A stretch of DNA of 64,000 nucleotides, from NCBI RefSeq assembly GCF_030680935.1, contig NZ_JAUXUP010000002.1:56164-120163 (forward strand), read 5' to 3'. The notes beneath the pieces were generated by a model. That model was not told the DNA's origin, made no database searches, and saw only the letters and a list, made by a program, of their open reading frames with translations. Origin of the DNA: Polaromonas sp. (GTDB lineage Bacteria; Pseudomonadota; Gammaproteobacteria; Burkholderiales; Burkholderiaceae_C). Shown here piece by piece: positions 28,772 through 38,245 of the stretch. Made by a program: the position numbers and the translations under genes. Position 1 is the stretch's first letter. Every line of letters begins with the position of its first letter.

Positions 28772-30282
28772 GCGCGTGATCTGGGCTTCGCTTTGGCACT
28801 GCGGGATGCGGTTGACGCTTTGCGGACGGCCTTGACCGGCTGTACCTGAGCCAGCAGAAAGTCCACCAGCAAGGGCACCGGGCGACCGGTAGCGCCCTTG
28901 GCCGCGCCGCTTTTCCAGGCCGTGCCGGCAATATCCAGGTGCGCCCAGGCGAACTTGCCGGCAAAACGCTGCAGAAACTTGGCGGCCGTGATAGCGCCGC
29001 CGGCACGGCCGGCCACATTGGCAACGTCGGCAAAATGGGTCTTCAGGCCGTCGGCGTATTCGTCGTCAAGTGGCATGCGCCAGCACAAATCCAGCGAGCT
29101 GTCGCCCGCCGCTGCCAGCGACTGGGCCAGCGCATCATTACTGGAAAACAGGCCGCTGCGCACACCACCCAGCGCGATCACGCAGGCGCCAGTCAGGGTG
29201 GCAATGTCCACCACGGCCCGCGGCTTGAAACGCTCCGCATAAGTCAACGCATCGCACAGCACCAGCCTGCCCTCGGCGTCGGTGTTGAGGATTTCGATGG
29301 TTTGCCCGCTCATGCTGGTCACCACGTCACCGGGCTTGATGGCCCGGCCGTCGGGCATGTTCTCGCAGGCGGGAATCAAGCCCACCACATTAAGCGCCGG
29401 CTGCAGTTCGGCCAGCGCCCGGAAGGTGCCGAGCACGCTGGCCGCTCCCCCCATGTCGTATTTCATTTCGTCCATTTCCGCAGCAGGCTTGATCGAGATG
29501 CCGCCGGTGTCAAAAGTGATGCCTTTGCCGATCAGCACAACCGGCGCCTCTGCCTTGGCGCCACCGTCATAACGCAGCACGATAAAGCGCAACGGCTGCT
29601 CCGACCCCTGCGCCACGGCCATGAACGAGCCCATGCCAAGTTTGGCGACCTCTTTGGGGCCGAGCACTTCCACCCGGAGCCGGGGCAGCTTGCCAAGTTC
29701 TTTTGCGGCCTGCGCCAGCAGGGTGGGCGTCGCGTGGTTGGCCGGGCGATTCGCCCACTCGCGGGTCAGGGCCAGCCCTTTGCACAGCCCCACCGCCTTG
29801 TCAAAACCGGGTTTGCTGGCCGCAAGCGCCGAAACCCCCACAACCACCCGTTGCAGTTTTTGTTCTGCCGGCTTCGACTTGGTGGTGCTGTAGGTATAAC
29901 CGGCATCCGCGCAGGCCACGACGGCAGCGCGAACGATTTGCGGGCCCGGCGTGGGCAAGGCCAGCAGGCTGAGCAGCACACGCCGCACATTGGTGGTTTT
30001 CAGGGCTGCCATGGCTGCCTGGACGGCGGTACGGACACTCTTTTGGCTGCCGTCCCCAGCACCGGCCAGAAGCACCCGGGTGGCCGTGATGCCCGGCGCC
30101 CGGTAGGCACTGAGAAGCTTGCCGGCCTTGCTTTCAAAATCGCCCGCCTTGATAGCCATCGCAGCCATCACGGAGACCGGGTCGCTGCCGGTAACCGCGT
30201 CACCAGCTACCAGAACGATCAGGGCATCGCATTTTTCGGCACATAAACGGGCGGGGGTCAGGGGTTTGAGTTCAAAGTCCAT
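28768..30282 (-). CDS. pepA: Leucyl (cytosol) aminopeptidase PepA
   Basis: A 504-residue M17 aminopeptidase with two metal ions in the active site. The signature NTDAEGRLVLCDALTYAERF lies in the C-terminal catalytic domain, and VVLIGKGITFDTGGISIKP and DMGGAASVLGTF carry further ligands. It removes N-terminal residues from peptides; homologues also bind DNA as accessory factors in site-specific recombination. It is divergent from lptF with an 83-base gap. A short Lys/Arg/Ala tail at the C-terminus is extra. Confidence 0.96.
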   Translation of the reverse strand: MDFELKPLTPARLCAEKCDALIVLVAGDAVTGSDPVSVMAAMAIKAGDFESKAGKLLSAYRAPGITATRVLLAGAGDGSQKSVRTAVQAAMAALKTTNVRRVLLSLLALPTPGPQIVRAAVVACADAGYTYSTTKSKPAEQKLQRVVVGVSALAASKPGFDKAVGLCKGLALTREWANRPANHATPTLLAQAAKELGKLPRLRVEVLGPKEVAKLGMGSFMAVAQGSEQPLRFIVLRYDGGAKAEAPVVLIGKGITFDTGGISIKPAAEMDEMKYDMGGAASVLGTFRALAELQPALNVVGLIPACENMPDGRAIKPGDVVTSMSGQTIEILNTDAEGRLVLCDALTYAERFKPRAVVDIATLTGACVIALGGVRSGLFSSNDALAQSLAAAGDSSLDLCWRMPLDDEYADGLKTHFADVANVAGRAGGAITAAKFLQRFAGKFAWAHLDIAGTAWKSGAAKGATGRPVPLLVDFLLAQVQPVKAVRKASTASRSAKAKPRSRA

Positions 30283-30365
30283 AATCAGGGGTTGGGTGTT
30301 TCAAGCGATGTTGCAGGCGCGGTAGTACGGTCAGTTGTCAGGCCAAGAAGGCAAAGTTTCAGCCA

Positions 30366-31493
30366 ATGTTATTCCAATCTTCGATCCGCAAAGAGCTGGC
30401 CCGCAGTTTCGGGGCGACCCTAGTGGTTTTGCTGACCATTGTGATCACCATCATCCTGATCCGCACACTCGGGCAGGCATCGCGCGGCAGCGTCAACCCG
30501 CAGGACGTGATGATGGTCATGGGTTACTCGGCCCTCGGGCGCCTGCCCATCATCCTGACGCTATCGCTGTTTGTGGCCATGGTCAGCACCTTGTCGCGCA
30601 TGTACCGCGACAGCGAAATGGTGGTCTGGTTTGTCAGTGGTCGTGGCATCGGATTTTTTCTGGTGCCCATGTTCCGGTTTGCCTGGCCGGTGCTGCTGGT
30701 CATCACGCTGATGTCGCTTTTTGTCTGGCCCTGGTCCAACCAGCAGGCCCAGGAGATGAAAGACCGCTACGAACAGCGGGGCGACCTGGACCGTATTGCC
30801 CCCGGCCAGTTTCAGGAGTCATCCAGCGGCAACCGGGTGTTCTTCATTGACCGCGACACCACCGGCGGAAAAGCCAGCAACAATGTGTTTATTGCCTCCA
30901 CCGAAAAAGGCAAAAATTCGGTGACCACCGCCAGTTCGGGGCGCATCGAAAATGTCGGGAATTCCCAGTTGCTGCTGCTGGACAACGGCCAGCGGCTCGA
31001 AAGCGAGATCGGCAAGTCGGCACTGAAGATCACCGAGTTCGGGGAATACGGCAGCAGGGCCGGAGACAGTACCCTCCTGACCGGGGCCTACGTTCCGGAA
31101 CGGTCGAAATCGACGCGCGAGTTGCTGCGCCAACCCACCCGGGGCAACCAGGGTGAATTGGCCTGGCGCCTTGGCATGGCACTGGCGGCCATCAACTTTG
31201 TGGTGATTGCGCTGGCACTGGCCAGCGTCAACCCGCGCGCAGGACGCAGCGGCAACCTGATATTTGTGTTGTTTACTTTTGTGGTTTATCACAACCTGCT
31301 GAATCTGGGCCAGAGCTGGATCAGGGTGGGCGCAGCCAACCTGGGTGGCTTTCTGGTGGCGCTACATGGTGGCGCCCTGCTGGTGGCAGTGATCTGGCTG
31401 TCCAAGCGACACCTGAACTGGACGCTCAAGTCAGCCCTGAGTCGCCAACGCCGGGTGCAGAGCGCGCACGGGCTCGCCGGGACAGGCGCATGA
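30366..31493 (+). CDS. lptF: LPS export permease LptF
   Basis: A 375-residue inner-membrane subunit of the LptB2FG complex that extracts lipopolysaccharide and passes it to LptC/A/D. It has membrane helices near the N-terminus (LVVLLTIVITIILIRTL) and C-terminus, with a periplasmic beta-jellyroll domain (about residues 130-250). The YjgP/YjgQ family layout and length are normal. Its stop overlaps the lptG start by four bases. Confidence 0.95.
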   Translation: MLFQSSIRKELARSFGATLVVLLTIVITIILIRTLGQASRGSVNPQDVMMVMGYSALGRLPIILTLSLFVAMVSTLSRMYRDSEMVVWFVSGRGIGFFLVPMFRFAWPVLLVITLMSLFVWPWSNQQAQEMKDRYEQRGDLDRIAPGQFQESSSGNRVFFIDRDTTGGKASNNVFIASTEKGKNSVTTASSGRIENVGNSQLLLLDNGQRLESEIGKSALKITEFGEYGSRAGDSTLLTGAYVPERSKSTRELLRQPTRGNQGELAWRLGMALAAINFVVIALALASVNPRAGRSGNLIFVLFTFVVYHNLLNLGQSWIRVGAANLGGFLVALHGGALLVAVIWLSKRHLNWTLKSALSRQRRVQSAHGLAGTGA

Positions 31494-32650
31494 AAACCAT
31501 TCGGCGTCTGATTTACGGTGAGGTACTCGCATCCATCGCCTTTGTAGCGGTTGGTTTTCTGGCACTGTTTTTCTTTTTTGACCTGGTCGATGAGCTGCAA
31601 TACCTCGGGAAAAACGCTGCCGGGGCGGTCAGCGATGACGCCAACACCTATCAGATCAGGCATGCGTTGGCGTATGTGGCGCTGCTGATTCCCAGCCATC
31701 TGTACGAGTTGGTGCCGATTTCGGTACTGATCGGGACTATTTTCGTGATGGCCCGGCTGGCACAAAGTTCCGAATACACCATTTTGCGTACGAGCGGACT
31801 GGAACCCTGGGGCGCCCTGCGGCTGCTCCTGACCTTGGGCGCATTTTTTGTGGTGCTGTGTTTTGCGGTGGGCGACTACCTGGCCCCGGCTGCCGACCGT
31901 ACCGCACAGCTGCTCAAGGCACGGTACCAGGGCCGCATCACCATCGGGCAGACGGGCGCCTGGCTCAAGGAAAAGCAGGCTTACAACAGCTATGTTGTCA
32001 ACGTGCGAGCCCTTTCATCTGACAACGAGATGCAGGGCGTTCGCGTATTTGAGTTCGACAACAAGGGCCTGTTGACGTCCATCACCCAATCCCCGCTGGC
32101 CCGGTTCGGGAAAGACGACTCCTGGCAACTGCAGGGCGGCACCCGCACCGACTTCGCCGTGCGCTCGGCGCCCGCCAGCGCCAACGCAGCCGACGCAGGC
32201 CGCGACTCGGCCAAAATCAGCATCAACCCGATCACCAGCTTTCGCTGGCCCACTGAAATCAGCGCGGAAATGGTATCTGTAGCGGTACTCAAACCGGAGC
32301 GCATGGGCACCCTGGACCTGTTCAATTACGTGCGCCACCTCAATGCCAACGGGCAAAGCGCCCAGCGGTATGAAATTGAGTTCTGGAAAAAGGTGTTTTA
32401 CCCGCTGAGCTGCCTGGTGATGGTGGTGTTGGCCCTGCCCTTTGCCTACCTGCACTTTCGCAGTGGCGGCATCGCCGGCTATGTATTTGGCGGCGTGATG
32501 ATCGGCATCAGTTTTTTCCTGCTGAACAATGTGTTTGGCTATATCGGCAATTTGCAGAGCTGGCAGCCTTGGCTGGCGGCGGCGGCGCCTGGCCTGCTGT
32601 ACATGGCCATCTCTCTGGGCGCCTTCGGCTGGCTGGTGCTGCGGCGTTGA
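31490..32650 (+). CDS. lptG: LPS export permease LptG
   Basis: A 386-residue partner of LptF with the same fold: three N-terminal helices (beginning MKTIRRLIYGEVLASIAFVA), a periplasmic jellyroll domain, and three C-terminal helices (SCLVMVVLALPFAYLHFRSGG). It is coupled by an ATGA overlap to lptF, and cbiX follows after two bases. No lptB or lptC lies in the window. Confidence 0.95.
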   Translation: MKTIRRLIYGEVLASIAFVAVGFLALFFFFDLVDELQYLGKNAAGAVSDDANTYQIRHALAYVALLIPSHLYELVPISVLIGTIFVMARLAQSSEYTILRTSGLEPWGALRLLLTLGAFFVVLCFAVGDYLAPAADRTAQLLKARYQGRITIGQTGAWLKEKQAYNSYVVNVRALSSDNEMQGVRVFEFDNKGLLTSITQSPLARFGKDDSWQLQGGTRTDFAVRSAPASANAADAGRDSAKISINPITSFRWPTEISAEMVSVAVLKPERMGTLDLFNYVRHLNANGQSAQRYEIEFWKKVFYPLSCLVMVVLALPFAYLHFRSGGIAGYVFGGVMIGISFFLLNNVFGYIGNLQSWQPWLAAAAPGLLYMAISLGAFGWLVLRR

Positions 32651-32652
32651 CG

Positions 32653-33012
32653 ATGCAACAAGGCGTCATTCTTTTTGCCCACGGCTCGCGCGATCCCCAG
32701 TGGCGCCTGCCCATAGAAGCGGTCGCCGCAGCCATTCGCGCGCGCGACGCCGACGCCCTGGTCAACTGCGCCTACCTGGAGTTGTGCACCCCTGACCTGT
32801 CCCAGGCCGCTACCGAATTGATAGCTGCTGGCGCTGGTCGGATAAAGATATTTCCGCTTTTTCTCGGTGTTGGCAAACACGCACGAGAAGATCTGCCTGT
32901 GCTGGTGGCAGAACTGCGCGCGCTGCACCCGGCGCTGGTGGTCGAACTGCTGCCGACCGCAGGTGAGCACCCCGACATGACCGCCCTCATGGCCGACATC
33001 GCCCTGTCCTGA
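32653..33012 (+). CDS. CbiX/SirB-type sirohydrochlorin chelatase, small form
   Basis: A 119-residue single-domain chelatase of the CbiX family. The N-terminal GVILFAHGSRDPQW holds the catalytic His and the conserved Ser-Arg, and IFPLFLGVGKHAREDLP holds the second His. The small form acts as a dimer and inserts Fe2+ or Co2+ into sirohydrochlorin for siroheme or cobalamin. The start at 32653 lies two bases after lptG. cysB follows, which fits siroheme use by sulfite reductase (inference). Residues about 53-68 are encoded by a dispersed repeat copy. Confidence 0.87.
   Translation: MQQGVILFAHGSRDPQWRLPIEAVAAAIRARDADALVNCAYLELCTPDLSQAATELIAAGAGRIKIFPLFLGVGKHAREDLPVLVAELRALHPALVVELLPTAGEHPDMTALMADIALS
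32809..32855 (+). repeat. Dispersed palindrome-headed repeat, copy 6 (inside cbiX)
   Basis: The head GCTACCGAATTGATAGC (32809-32825) is followed by TGCTGGCGCTGG and ATTT. It is in frame and in the sense direction, encoding ATELIAAGAGRIKI, which also fits the family, so part of the match may be native sequence. Confidence 0.6.
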
Positions 33013-33103
33013 CGGGCCGGTGCTGGGCACATTGGGGCGCTGTTGAATGGATCTCTATAGTTCCAGCAGGCATAATGAAGCGAATAATTAGCCTGAATTA
33101 CGC

Positions 33104-34048
33104 ATGAATCTCCATCAATTCCGCTTTGTTCAGGAGGCGGTACGGCGCAACCTGAACCTGACCGAAACCGCGCGCGCGCTGCACACCTCCCAGCCGGGTG
33201 TTTCCAAAGCCATCATTGAGCTGGAAGAAGAACTGGGCGTGGAAATTTTTGCGCGCCACGGCAAGCGTCTCAAGCGCGTGACCGAGCCGGGCGAACATGT
33301 GCTCAAAAGCATAGACCTGATCATGCGTGAAGTCGGCAACCTGCGACGCATCGGCGAGCAATTCTCGGCTCAGGACAGCGGCACACTGTCCATCGCCACC
33401 ACGCACACGCAGGCCAGGTATGTACTGCCGCAACCGGTGGCCAGGCTGCGCGAGGCCTTTCCCAAGGTCAATGTCAGCCTGCACCAGGGCTCACCCGACC
33501 AGGTCGCCCGCATGCTGATCGACGAGGTGGCCGAAATCGGCATCGCCACGGAATCACTGGCGCGCTACGAAGAACTCGTCACCCTGCCCTGTTATGAGTG
33601 GCAACACATGCTGGTCTTGCCGCTGGACCACCCGCTGGCGAAACAGGACAACATCACGCTGGAGGATCTTGCTGAACAGCCGCTGATCACCTACCACCCG
33701 TCGTTTACCGGCCGCACCAAGGTCGACCTGGCCTTTGCCGCCAAACACCTGCATCCGCGCATCGCCCTGGAGGCCATTGACTCCGATGTGATCAAGACCT
33801 ATGTGCGCCTGGGCCTCGGGGTGGGCATCGTGGCGGAAATGGCGCTCAGGGACGACGGCACCAACGCAGACTTGATTGCCCTGCCGGCCGGTCACCTGTT
33901 TGGCGTGAATGTAGCGCGCGTGGCCTTCAAGCGCAGCGCCTATCTGCGCAACTTCGTGTACAAATTTGCCGAGCTGCTCAACGACAAACTCAGCCGCAGC
34001 CAGATCACCCGCGCCATGAGCAGCCGCCATGGCGATTTTGAACTGTGA
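33104..34048 (+). CDS. cysB: CysB-family LysR-type transcriptional regulator
   Basis: A 314-residue regulator. The N-terminal winged helix-turn-helix (LTETARALHTSQPGVSKAI) and the CysB-type effector domain with TTHTQARYVLPQPV match CysB/Cbl rather than other LysR proteins. CysB activates sulfate uptake and assimilation with N-acetylserine or O-acetylserine as the signal. The siroheme chelatase gene upstream and a YbdL-like (sulfur amino acid) aminotransferase downstream support this role. An AT-rich stretch before the start (33071-33095, with CATAAT) may be the promoter. Confidence 0.92.
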   Translation: MNLHQFRFVQEAVRRNLNLTETARALHTSQPGVSKAIIELEEELGVEIFARHGKRLKRVTEPGEHVLKSIDLIMREVGNLRRIGEQFSAQDSGTLSIATTHTQARYVLPQPVARLREAFPKVNVSLHQGSPDQVARMLIDEVAEIGIATESLARYEELVTLPCYEWQHMLVLPLDHPLAKQDNITLEDLAEQPLITYHPSFTGRTKVDLAFAAKHLHPRIALEAIDSDVIKTYVRLGLGVGIVAEMALRDDGTNADLIALPAGHLFGVNVARVAFKRSAYLRNFVYKFAELLNDKLSRSQITRAMSSRHGDFEL

Positions 34049-35247
34049 CCAACATGACCACCGAGACACCTGCTGCGCCTGTCAGCGCGCGAACCCCCAC
34101 ACTTCAGACCAAGTTGCCAGCGGTCGGGACCACCATCTTTACCGTGATGTCGGCCCTGGCTGCAGAACACAATGCGGTCAACCTGGGCCAGGGGTTTCCG
34201 GACTTCGAGTGCGACCCCGCGCTGGTAGCCGCTGTGACCGATGCCATGACCCGCGGCCTGAACCAATACCCACCCATGACCGGTGTTCCGGTGCTGCGCC
34301 AGGCGGTGGCCGACAAGTTGCTCAAGCTGCACGGCCGCAGCTACGACGCCAACTCCGAGATCACCATCACCGCCGGGGCCACCCAGGCCATCATCACTGC
34401 GATTCTGGCGGTGGTGCACGCCGGCGATGAGGTCATCGTGCTGGAGCCCTGCTACGACAGTTATGTACCGAATATCGAGCTGGCCGGCGGCGTGGCAGTG
34501 CGTGTACCTTTGACGCCCGGCAGTTTCAGGCCCGACTTCGATCTGATTGCCGGTGCCATCACCGCAAAAACCCGCGCCATCATCATCAATTCGCCGCACA
34601 ACCCGAGCGCCACCGCCTGGACCCACTCGGACATGCTGCGCCTGCAGGAAATTCTGGCACCCACCGATGTACTGCTGGTCAGCGACGAGGTTTACGAGCA
34701 CATGGTGTTTGATGCTGAGCAGGGCCGCCAGCACGAAAGCGCCGCGCGGTTCCCGGGCCTGGCGGCGCGCGCTTTCATCGTCAGCAGCTTTGGCAAGACT
34801 TACCACGTTACCGGCTGGAAAGTCGGCTATGTTGCCGCGCCCGCCGCCCTGACGGCCGAATTCCGCAAGGTGCACCAGTTCAACGTCTTCACGGTCAACA
34901 CACCGGTGCAGCACGGCCTGGCCGCCTATATGGCCGATGCCAGCCCCTACCTCGGCCTGCCGGCTTTCTACCAGCGCAAGCGCGACCTGTTCCGCGCCGG
35001 CCTGGCCGGCACCCGCTTCAAACTGATGCCCAGCGAAGGCAGTTATTTCCAGTGCGTCGATATCTCCGGGGTCAGCGACTTGAACGAAGCCGACTTCTGC
35101 AAATGGCTAACCACCGAGATCGGTGTTGCCGCGATCCCGCTATCGGCGTTTTATGGACATGGCTTTGACCAGCGTGTGGTGCGCTTTTGTTTTGCAAAGA
35201 AGGACGAGACGCTGAATCTCGCGCTGGAGCGTCTGTCCCGGCTGTAG
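34045..35247 (+). CDS. Class I/II aminotransferase, YbdL (methionine aminotransferase)-like
   Basis: A 400-residue PLP enzyme of fold type I. The Schiff-base motif SSFGKTYHVTGWKVGYV and the following FRKVHQFNVFTVNTPVQHGL closely resemble YbdL, which prefers methionine and related amino acids. FCFAKKDETL near the end holds the substrate carboxylate Arg region. The GTG at 34045 overlaps the cysB stop (GTGA); an ATG at 34054 is an alternative. Coupling to cysB fits a role in methionine or thioether metabolism (inference). Confidence 0.88.
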   Translation: MTNMTTETPAAPVSARTPTLQTKLPAVGTTIFTVMSALAAEHNAVNLGQGFPDFECDPALVAAVTDAMTRGLNQYPPMTGVPVLRQAVADKLLKLHGRSYDANSEITITAGATQAIITAILAVVHAGDEVIVLEPCYDSYVPNIELAGGVAVRVPLTPGSFRPDFDLIAGAITAKTRAIIINSPHNPSATAWTHSDMLRLQEILAPTDVLLVSDEVYEHMVFDAEQGRQHESAARFPGLAARAFIVSSFGKTYHVTGWKVGYVAAPAALTAEFRKVHQFNVFTVNTPVQHGLAAYMADASPYLGLPAFYQRKRDLFRAGLAGTRFKLMPSEGSYFQCVDISGVSDLNEADFCKWLTTEIGVAAIPLSAFYGHGFDQRVVRFCFAKKDETLNLALERLSRL

Positions 35248-35249
35248 TT

Positions 35250-35304
35250 GCTATAAAATCAGTAGCTAATTGTGCACAACCCACAAGGGCTGCAGGCGGA
35301 TTTA
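35250..35304 (+). repeat. Dispersed palindrome-headed repeat, copy 7 (after the aminotransferase)
   Basis: The head GCTATAAAATCAGTAGC (35250-35266) is followed by TAATTGTGCACAACCC and AAGGGCTGCAGGCGGATTT. It begins three bases after the aminotransferase stop codon and could act as an RNA end hairpin. Confidence 0.85.
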
Positions 35305-35350
35305 ACGCACGCCCATCCACATGTGCCGATGGCTTCATCAAGGATGCATG

Positions 35351-35869
35351 ATGAAAATCCTGGGGGTTTCGGCTTTGTTGGCGCTGGTGGCGGCCCTCTT
35401 TGTCTTTTTGGCCGGACAGATGGGCCTGCTCAGCGGGACGCCACCTCAAGATCTGGGCGTTCACAAGGGGCGCCTCAAGCCACCGGCCCTGACGCCCAAC
35501 AGCGTCTCCAGCCAGGCCGCGCTGTATCCCGACCACCCGCAACGCGCTTATGCCGATGTCCGGCCCATCGCCTACACCGGTGATCCCCGGCAGGCCATGA
35601 CCCGGCTGATCGCCTTGCTGGAGAAAACGCCGGGCTGCGTGCTGGTGACTCGCGAACCCGCTTACCTTTACACCCAGTGCAGCACCCGCCGGCTGAAATT
35701 CACCGACGATGTGGAGTTCCTGCTCGACCCGGCGGCCAGCGTGATTCACGTCCGGTCGGCCAGCCGGCTCGGATCCGGCGACATGGGTTTCAACCGCTCA
35801 CGCGTGGAGGACCTGCGCGCCCGTTTCGTACTGCGGGTGGCGGCCTCCGCCGCCAAACAGGATCAATAG
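35351..35869 (+). CDS. DUF1499 domain-containing protein
   Basis: A 172-residue protein with an N-terminal membrane anchor or signal (MKILGVSALLALVAALFVFLAG) and a DUF1499 domain that ends in the typical IHVRSASRLGSGDMGFNRSRVE. DUF1499 proteins are widespread and have no known function. ATGs at 35348 and 35351 are both possible; GGA upstream is better placed for 35351. The gene converges on the esterase gene. Confidence 0.85.
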   Translation: MKILGVSALLALVAALFVFLAGQMGLLSGTPPQDLGVHKGRLKPPALTPNSVSSQAALYPDHPQRAYADVRPIAYTGDPRQAMTRLIALLEKTPGCVLVTREPAYLYTQCSTRRLKFTDDVEFLLDPAASVIHVRSASRLGSGDMGFNRSRVEDLRARFVLRVAASAAKQDQ

Positions 35870-35875
35870 CTGTCC

Positions 35876-35895
35876 CCAAGCCTTTATGGGCTTGG
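35876..35895. other. Hairpin between convergent genes
   Basis: CCAAGCC (35876-35882) pairs with GGCTTGG (35889-35895) around a 6-base loop. It overlaps the last codons of the esterase gene and has no long T-run. It could serve as a weak two-way terminator. Confidence 0.45.
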
Positions 35896-37041
35896 CGCTG
35901 CATCCGGCATGGCGTCTGGCAGTTGCGTCGCCCGCGGTCTGTGGTGCCGGGCAAAAAACGTCCACAGCATCAATGAAGCATCAGGCCCCTCGGGTGCGCT
36001 GAAAGCCAGTTGGCCAGCGCCGCCGCTCCAGGCATGGCCCAGCCCGGCAATCTCGCAGCAGACCAGCTGCGGCTTGCGGCCTGCATAAACGCTGGCGCTG
36101 GTGTAGGCATGGCGCGGGCGCCGGCCACCGCTGCGGCCCGGGTAGCTGCGCAGCACCGGCAGGGCACTGCCAAGCAGTGGCGCATTCAGGACTTTGAGCT
36201 GGTCAAACAGCTGCGCCGCATTGATGCGCCTGACCACCGCGTCGCGGTCGCCATGCAAAATAATCGCCGGCATGCCGGGAAACTGCGGCTGCGAATGGGC
36301 CACCGCGTGGGCCGCAGCGATGTGCGCCAGCCGGGTGCCGTGCTGCATGGCGCGGTATGCACTGACAGGCGAATCGGCGGTACCAAAGACCGGCGCCGAA
36401 TGAATGCCCAGCGCTGCAATATGTTCCGGATGATGCAGGGCCACCAGGGTGGCCAGCGCAGCACCCGCCGACAGGCCCGCAATGTAGCTGCGGCTGCGGT
36501 CCAGCGCGTGTTTGCGCTGCACATGGGCAATCAGCCCGGCCACCCGCTGCACATCCCCGCCGCCCTGTTGCGTCTGACGCTTGTACCAGTGCCAGCAGCG
36601 GTGCGAATCGGCGTCGCCCGATTGCTGCGGGTACAGCACCGCGAAACCTTTGCGCTCGGCCAGCTGGTTCATGCGGGTGGACGCCGCAAAATCGGTAGGG
36701 CTCTGCTGACAGCCGTGCAGCATGACCACCAGCGGCAGTGGCGACTGGCCTGCACTGGCGGGCAGGTACAGCCAGTAGGCCATGCGCGCCGGCGCGAGCT
36801 CTCCGGCGTCGGACGCTGAAAACCAGGCTTTTTGCCAGCTGCCCGGCACCTCGGGCAGCGCGCGCGGCTTGCGCACGCTTGTTGCCACTTTGGATGACTT
36901 GATGCGCCTGGCGACTTGCGCCGCCGGTGCGCGCACGGGTTTGGGCACCAGGCTTTGCAGCAGCCTGCGGCCTTGTGCCTGCTGGGCCCGGCCCATGCGG
37001 CGAACACTTTTGAGCCAGAGGCTGCTCAGGCTTTTGGCCAT
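35884..37041 (-). CDS. PHB depolymerase-family esterase (alpha/beta hydrolase)
   Basis: A 385-residue hydrolase of the esterase/PHB-depolymerase family (COG3509 type). LPLVVMLHGCQQSPTDFA forms the oxyanion region, the nucleophile serine is in AGLSAGAAL, and a His lies in GLGHAWSGG. Known members are usually exported, but here the first 65 residues are rich in Arg, Lys and Ala with no hydrophobic signal peptide, so the protein may be cytosolic or granule-bound. A PhaR-like palindrome lies 49 bases upstream. A ferulic or acetylxylan esterase is the alternative. Confidence 0.84.
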   Translation of the reverse strand: MAKSLSSLWLKSVRRMGRAQQAQGRRLLQSLVPKPVRAPAAQVARRIKSSKVATSVRKPRALPEVPGSWQKAWFSASDAGELAPARMAYWLYLPASAGQSPLPLVVMLHGCQQSPTDFAASTRMNQLAERKGFAVLYPQQSGDADSHRCWHWYKRQTQQGGGDVQRVAGLIAHVQRKHALDRSRSYIAGLSAGAALATLVALHHPEHIAALGIHSAPVFGTADSPVSAYRAMQHGTRLAHIAAAHAVAHSQPQFPGMPAIILHGDRDAVVRRINAAQLFDQLKVLNAPLLGSALPVLRSYPGRSGGRRPRHAYTSASVYAGRKPQLVCCEIAGLGHAWSGGAGQLAFSAPEGPDASLMLWTFFARHHRPRATQLPDAMPDAAPSP

Positions 37042-37089
37042 AAGGACTCGGCAGGGTCAGAGAAGCCCGAATTAATAAGCATGCATCCA

Positions 37090-37110
37090 TTTTGCTGCAT
37101 TGCAGCAAAA
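37090..37110. promoter_or_regulatory. Candidate PhaR operator (perfect palindrome) upstream of the esterase
   Basis: A perfect palindrome of two 10-base arms around one T, with core CTGC-ATT-GCAG. This fits the CTGC-N3-GCAG pattern that I recall for the PHB regulator PhaR in alpha-proteobacteria. It lies 49 bases upstream of the esterase start; a second, near-identical site precedes phaZ. Confidence 0.65.
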
Positions 37111-37270
37111 GCGCCAACGGCCACGACGCAAATGCTTGTGGGCTTTTGCGCCGCGTGTTTGTCAGGGCCTTGACGAAGCTCAGGCTGGGCTGGCGGGCGC
37201 CTTGATACGATGGGCGTATTGATGCCGCCTGCGGCCTTGTTTTTGAGCGCTATTCCACAATCTCCCTGCC

Positions 37271-38245
37271 ATGCCAGACTTTTTGACCGCCGCCCTCTAC
37301 AAGTTTGTCGACCTGCCCGACTTTGCAGCGTTGCGGGCACCCCTACAGGCTTATTGCGAGTCCAAAGATGTACGCGGCACCTTGCTGCTGGCTGAAGAAG
37401 GCATCAACGGCACCATCGCCGGCCCCGCCGAAGGAGTACACGCCGTGTTGGCCCATTTGCGCAGCGACCCGCGGCTGGCCGCGCTGACGCACAAAGAGTC
37501 CTGGTCGCAAAAGTTGCCGTTTTACCGCATGAAGGTGCGCCTCAAGCGCGAGATCGTCACGCTGGGCGTGCCCGGCATCAACCCCAACCAGATGGCCGGC
37601 CAGTACGTGAAACCGCAGGACTGGAATACGCTGATTGCCGACCCCGAGGTGGTGCTGGTGGACACGCGCAACGCGTATGAAGTCGGTATCGGCACCTTTG
37701 CAGGCGCGGTGGACCCGCACACCAGCAGCTTCTCGGAGTTACCGGCATGGGTCCAAGCGCAGTCGGCCCCGGGTGGCCTGCTGGCCGAAAAAGACGGCAA
37801 AAAACCCAGGGTGGCGATGTTTTGCACGGGAGGCATACGCTGCGAGAAGTCCACCGCCTTCATGCGCACCCAAGGTTTTGAGGAGGTCTACCACCTGGAG
37901 GGCGGCATTCTCAAATACCTGGAAACCGTGCCCGAATCCGAAAGCCGCTGGCAGGGTGAGTGTTTTGTGTTTGATGAGCGTGTGTCGGTGGTGCATGGCC
38001 TGGCCACCGGCCACTACGATCTGTGCCGCGCCTGCCGTGATCCAATCAGCGCCGCAGACAAGACGTCCCCCCTGTACGTGGCGGGCGTGAGTTGCCCAGG
38101 CTGCCATGACAAGAAAACCGAAGAGCAAAAGCGCGGCTTCATCGAACGCCAGCGCCAGGTGGACTACGCCAATCGGCGCCGCCAGCCGCACATAGGCGCA
38201 AAACTACCGTCGTCGGCCAGCGCCGGTGCAGAAGAAAACGATTGA
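37271..38245 (+). CDS. trhO: tRNA uridine-34 hydroxylase (rhodanese-domain, TrhO/YceA)
   Basis: A 324-residue protein that hydroxylates U34 of tRNA with O2, the first step to 5-methoxy- or 5-oxyacetyl-uridine. An N-terminal acylphosphatase-like domain (about 1-95) with [10 protein letters not shown] is followed by a rhodanese domain with catalytic Cys185 in [10 protein letters not shown], and a C-terminal segment with four cysteines (CRACRDPIS and CPGCHDKK) that could bind zinc. Its stop overlaps the glutathione transferase start by one base. Confidence 0.94.
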   Translation: MPDFLTAALYKFVDLPDFAALRAPLQAYCESKDVRGTLLLAEEGINGTIAGPAEGVHAVLAHLRSDPRLAALTHKESWSQKLPFYRMKVRLKREIVTLGVPGINPNQMAGQYVKPQDWNTLIADPEVVLVDTRNAYEVGIGTFAGAVDPHTSSFSELPAWVQAQSAPGGLLAEKDGKKPRVAMFCTGGIRCEKSTAFMRTQGFEEVYHLEGGILKYLETVPESESRWQGECFVFDERVSVVHGLATGHYDLCRACRDPISAADKTSPLYVAGVSCPGCHDKKTEEQKRGFIERQRQVDYANRRRQPHIGAKLPSSASAGAEEND

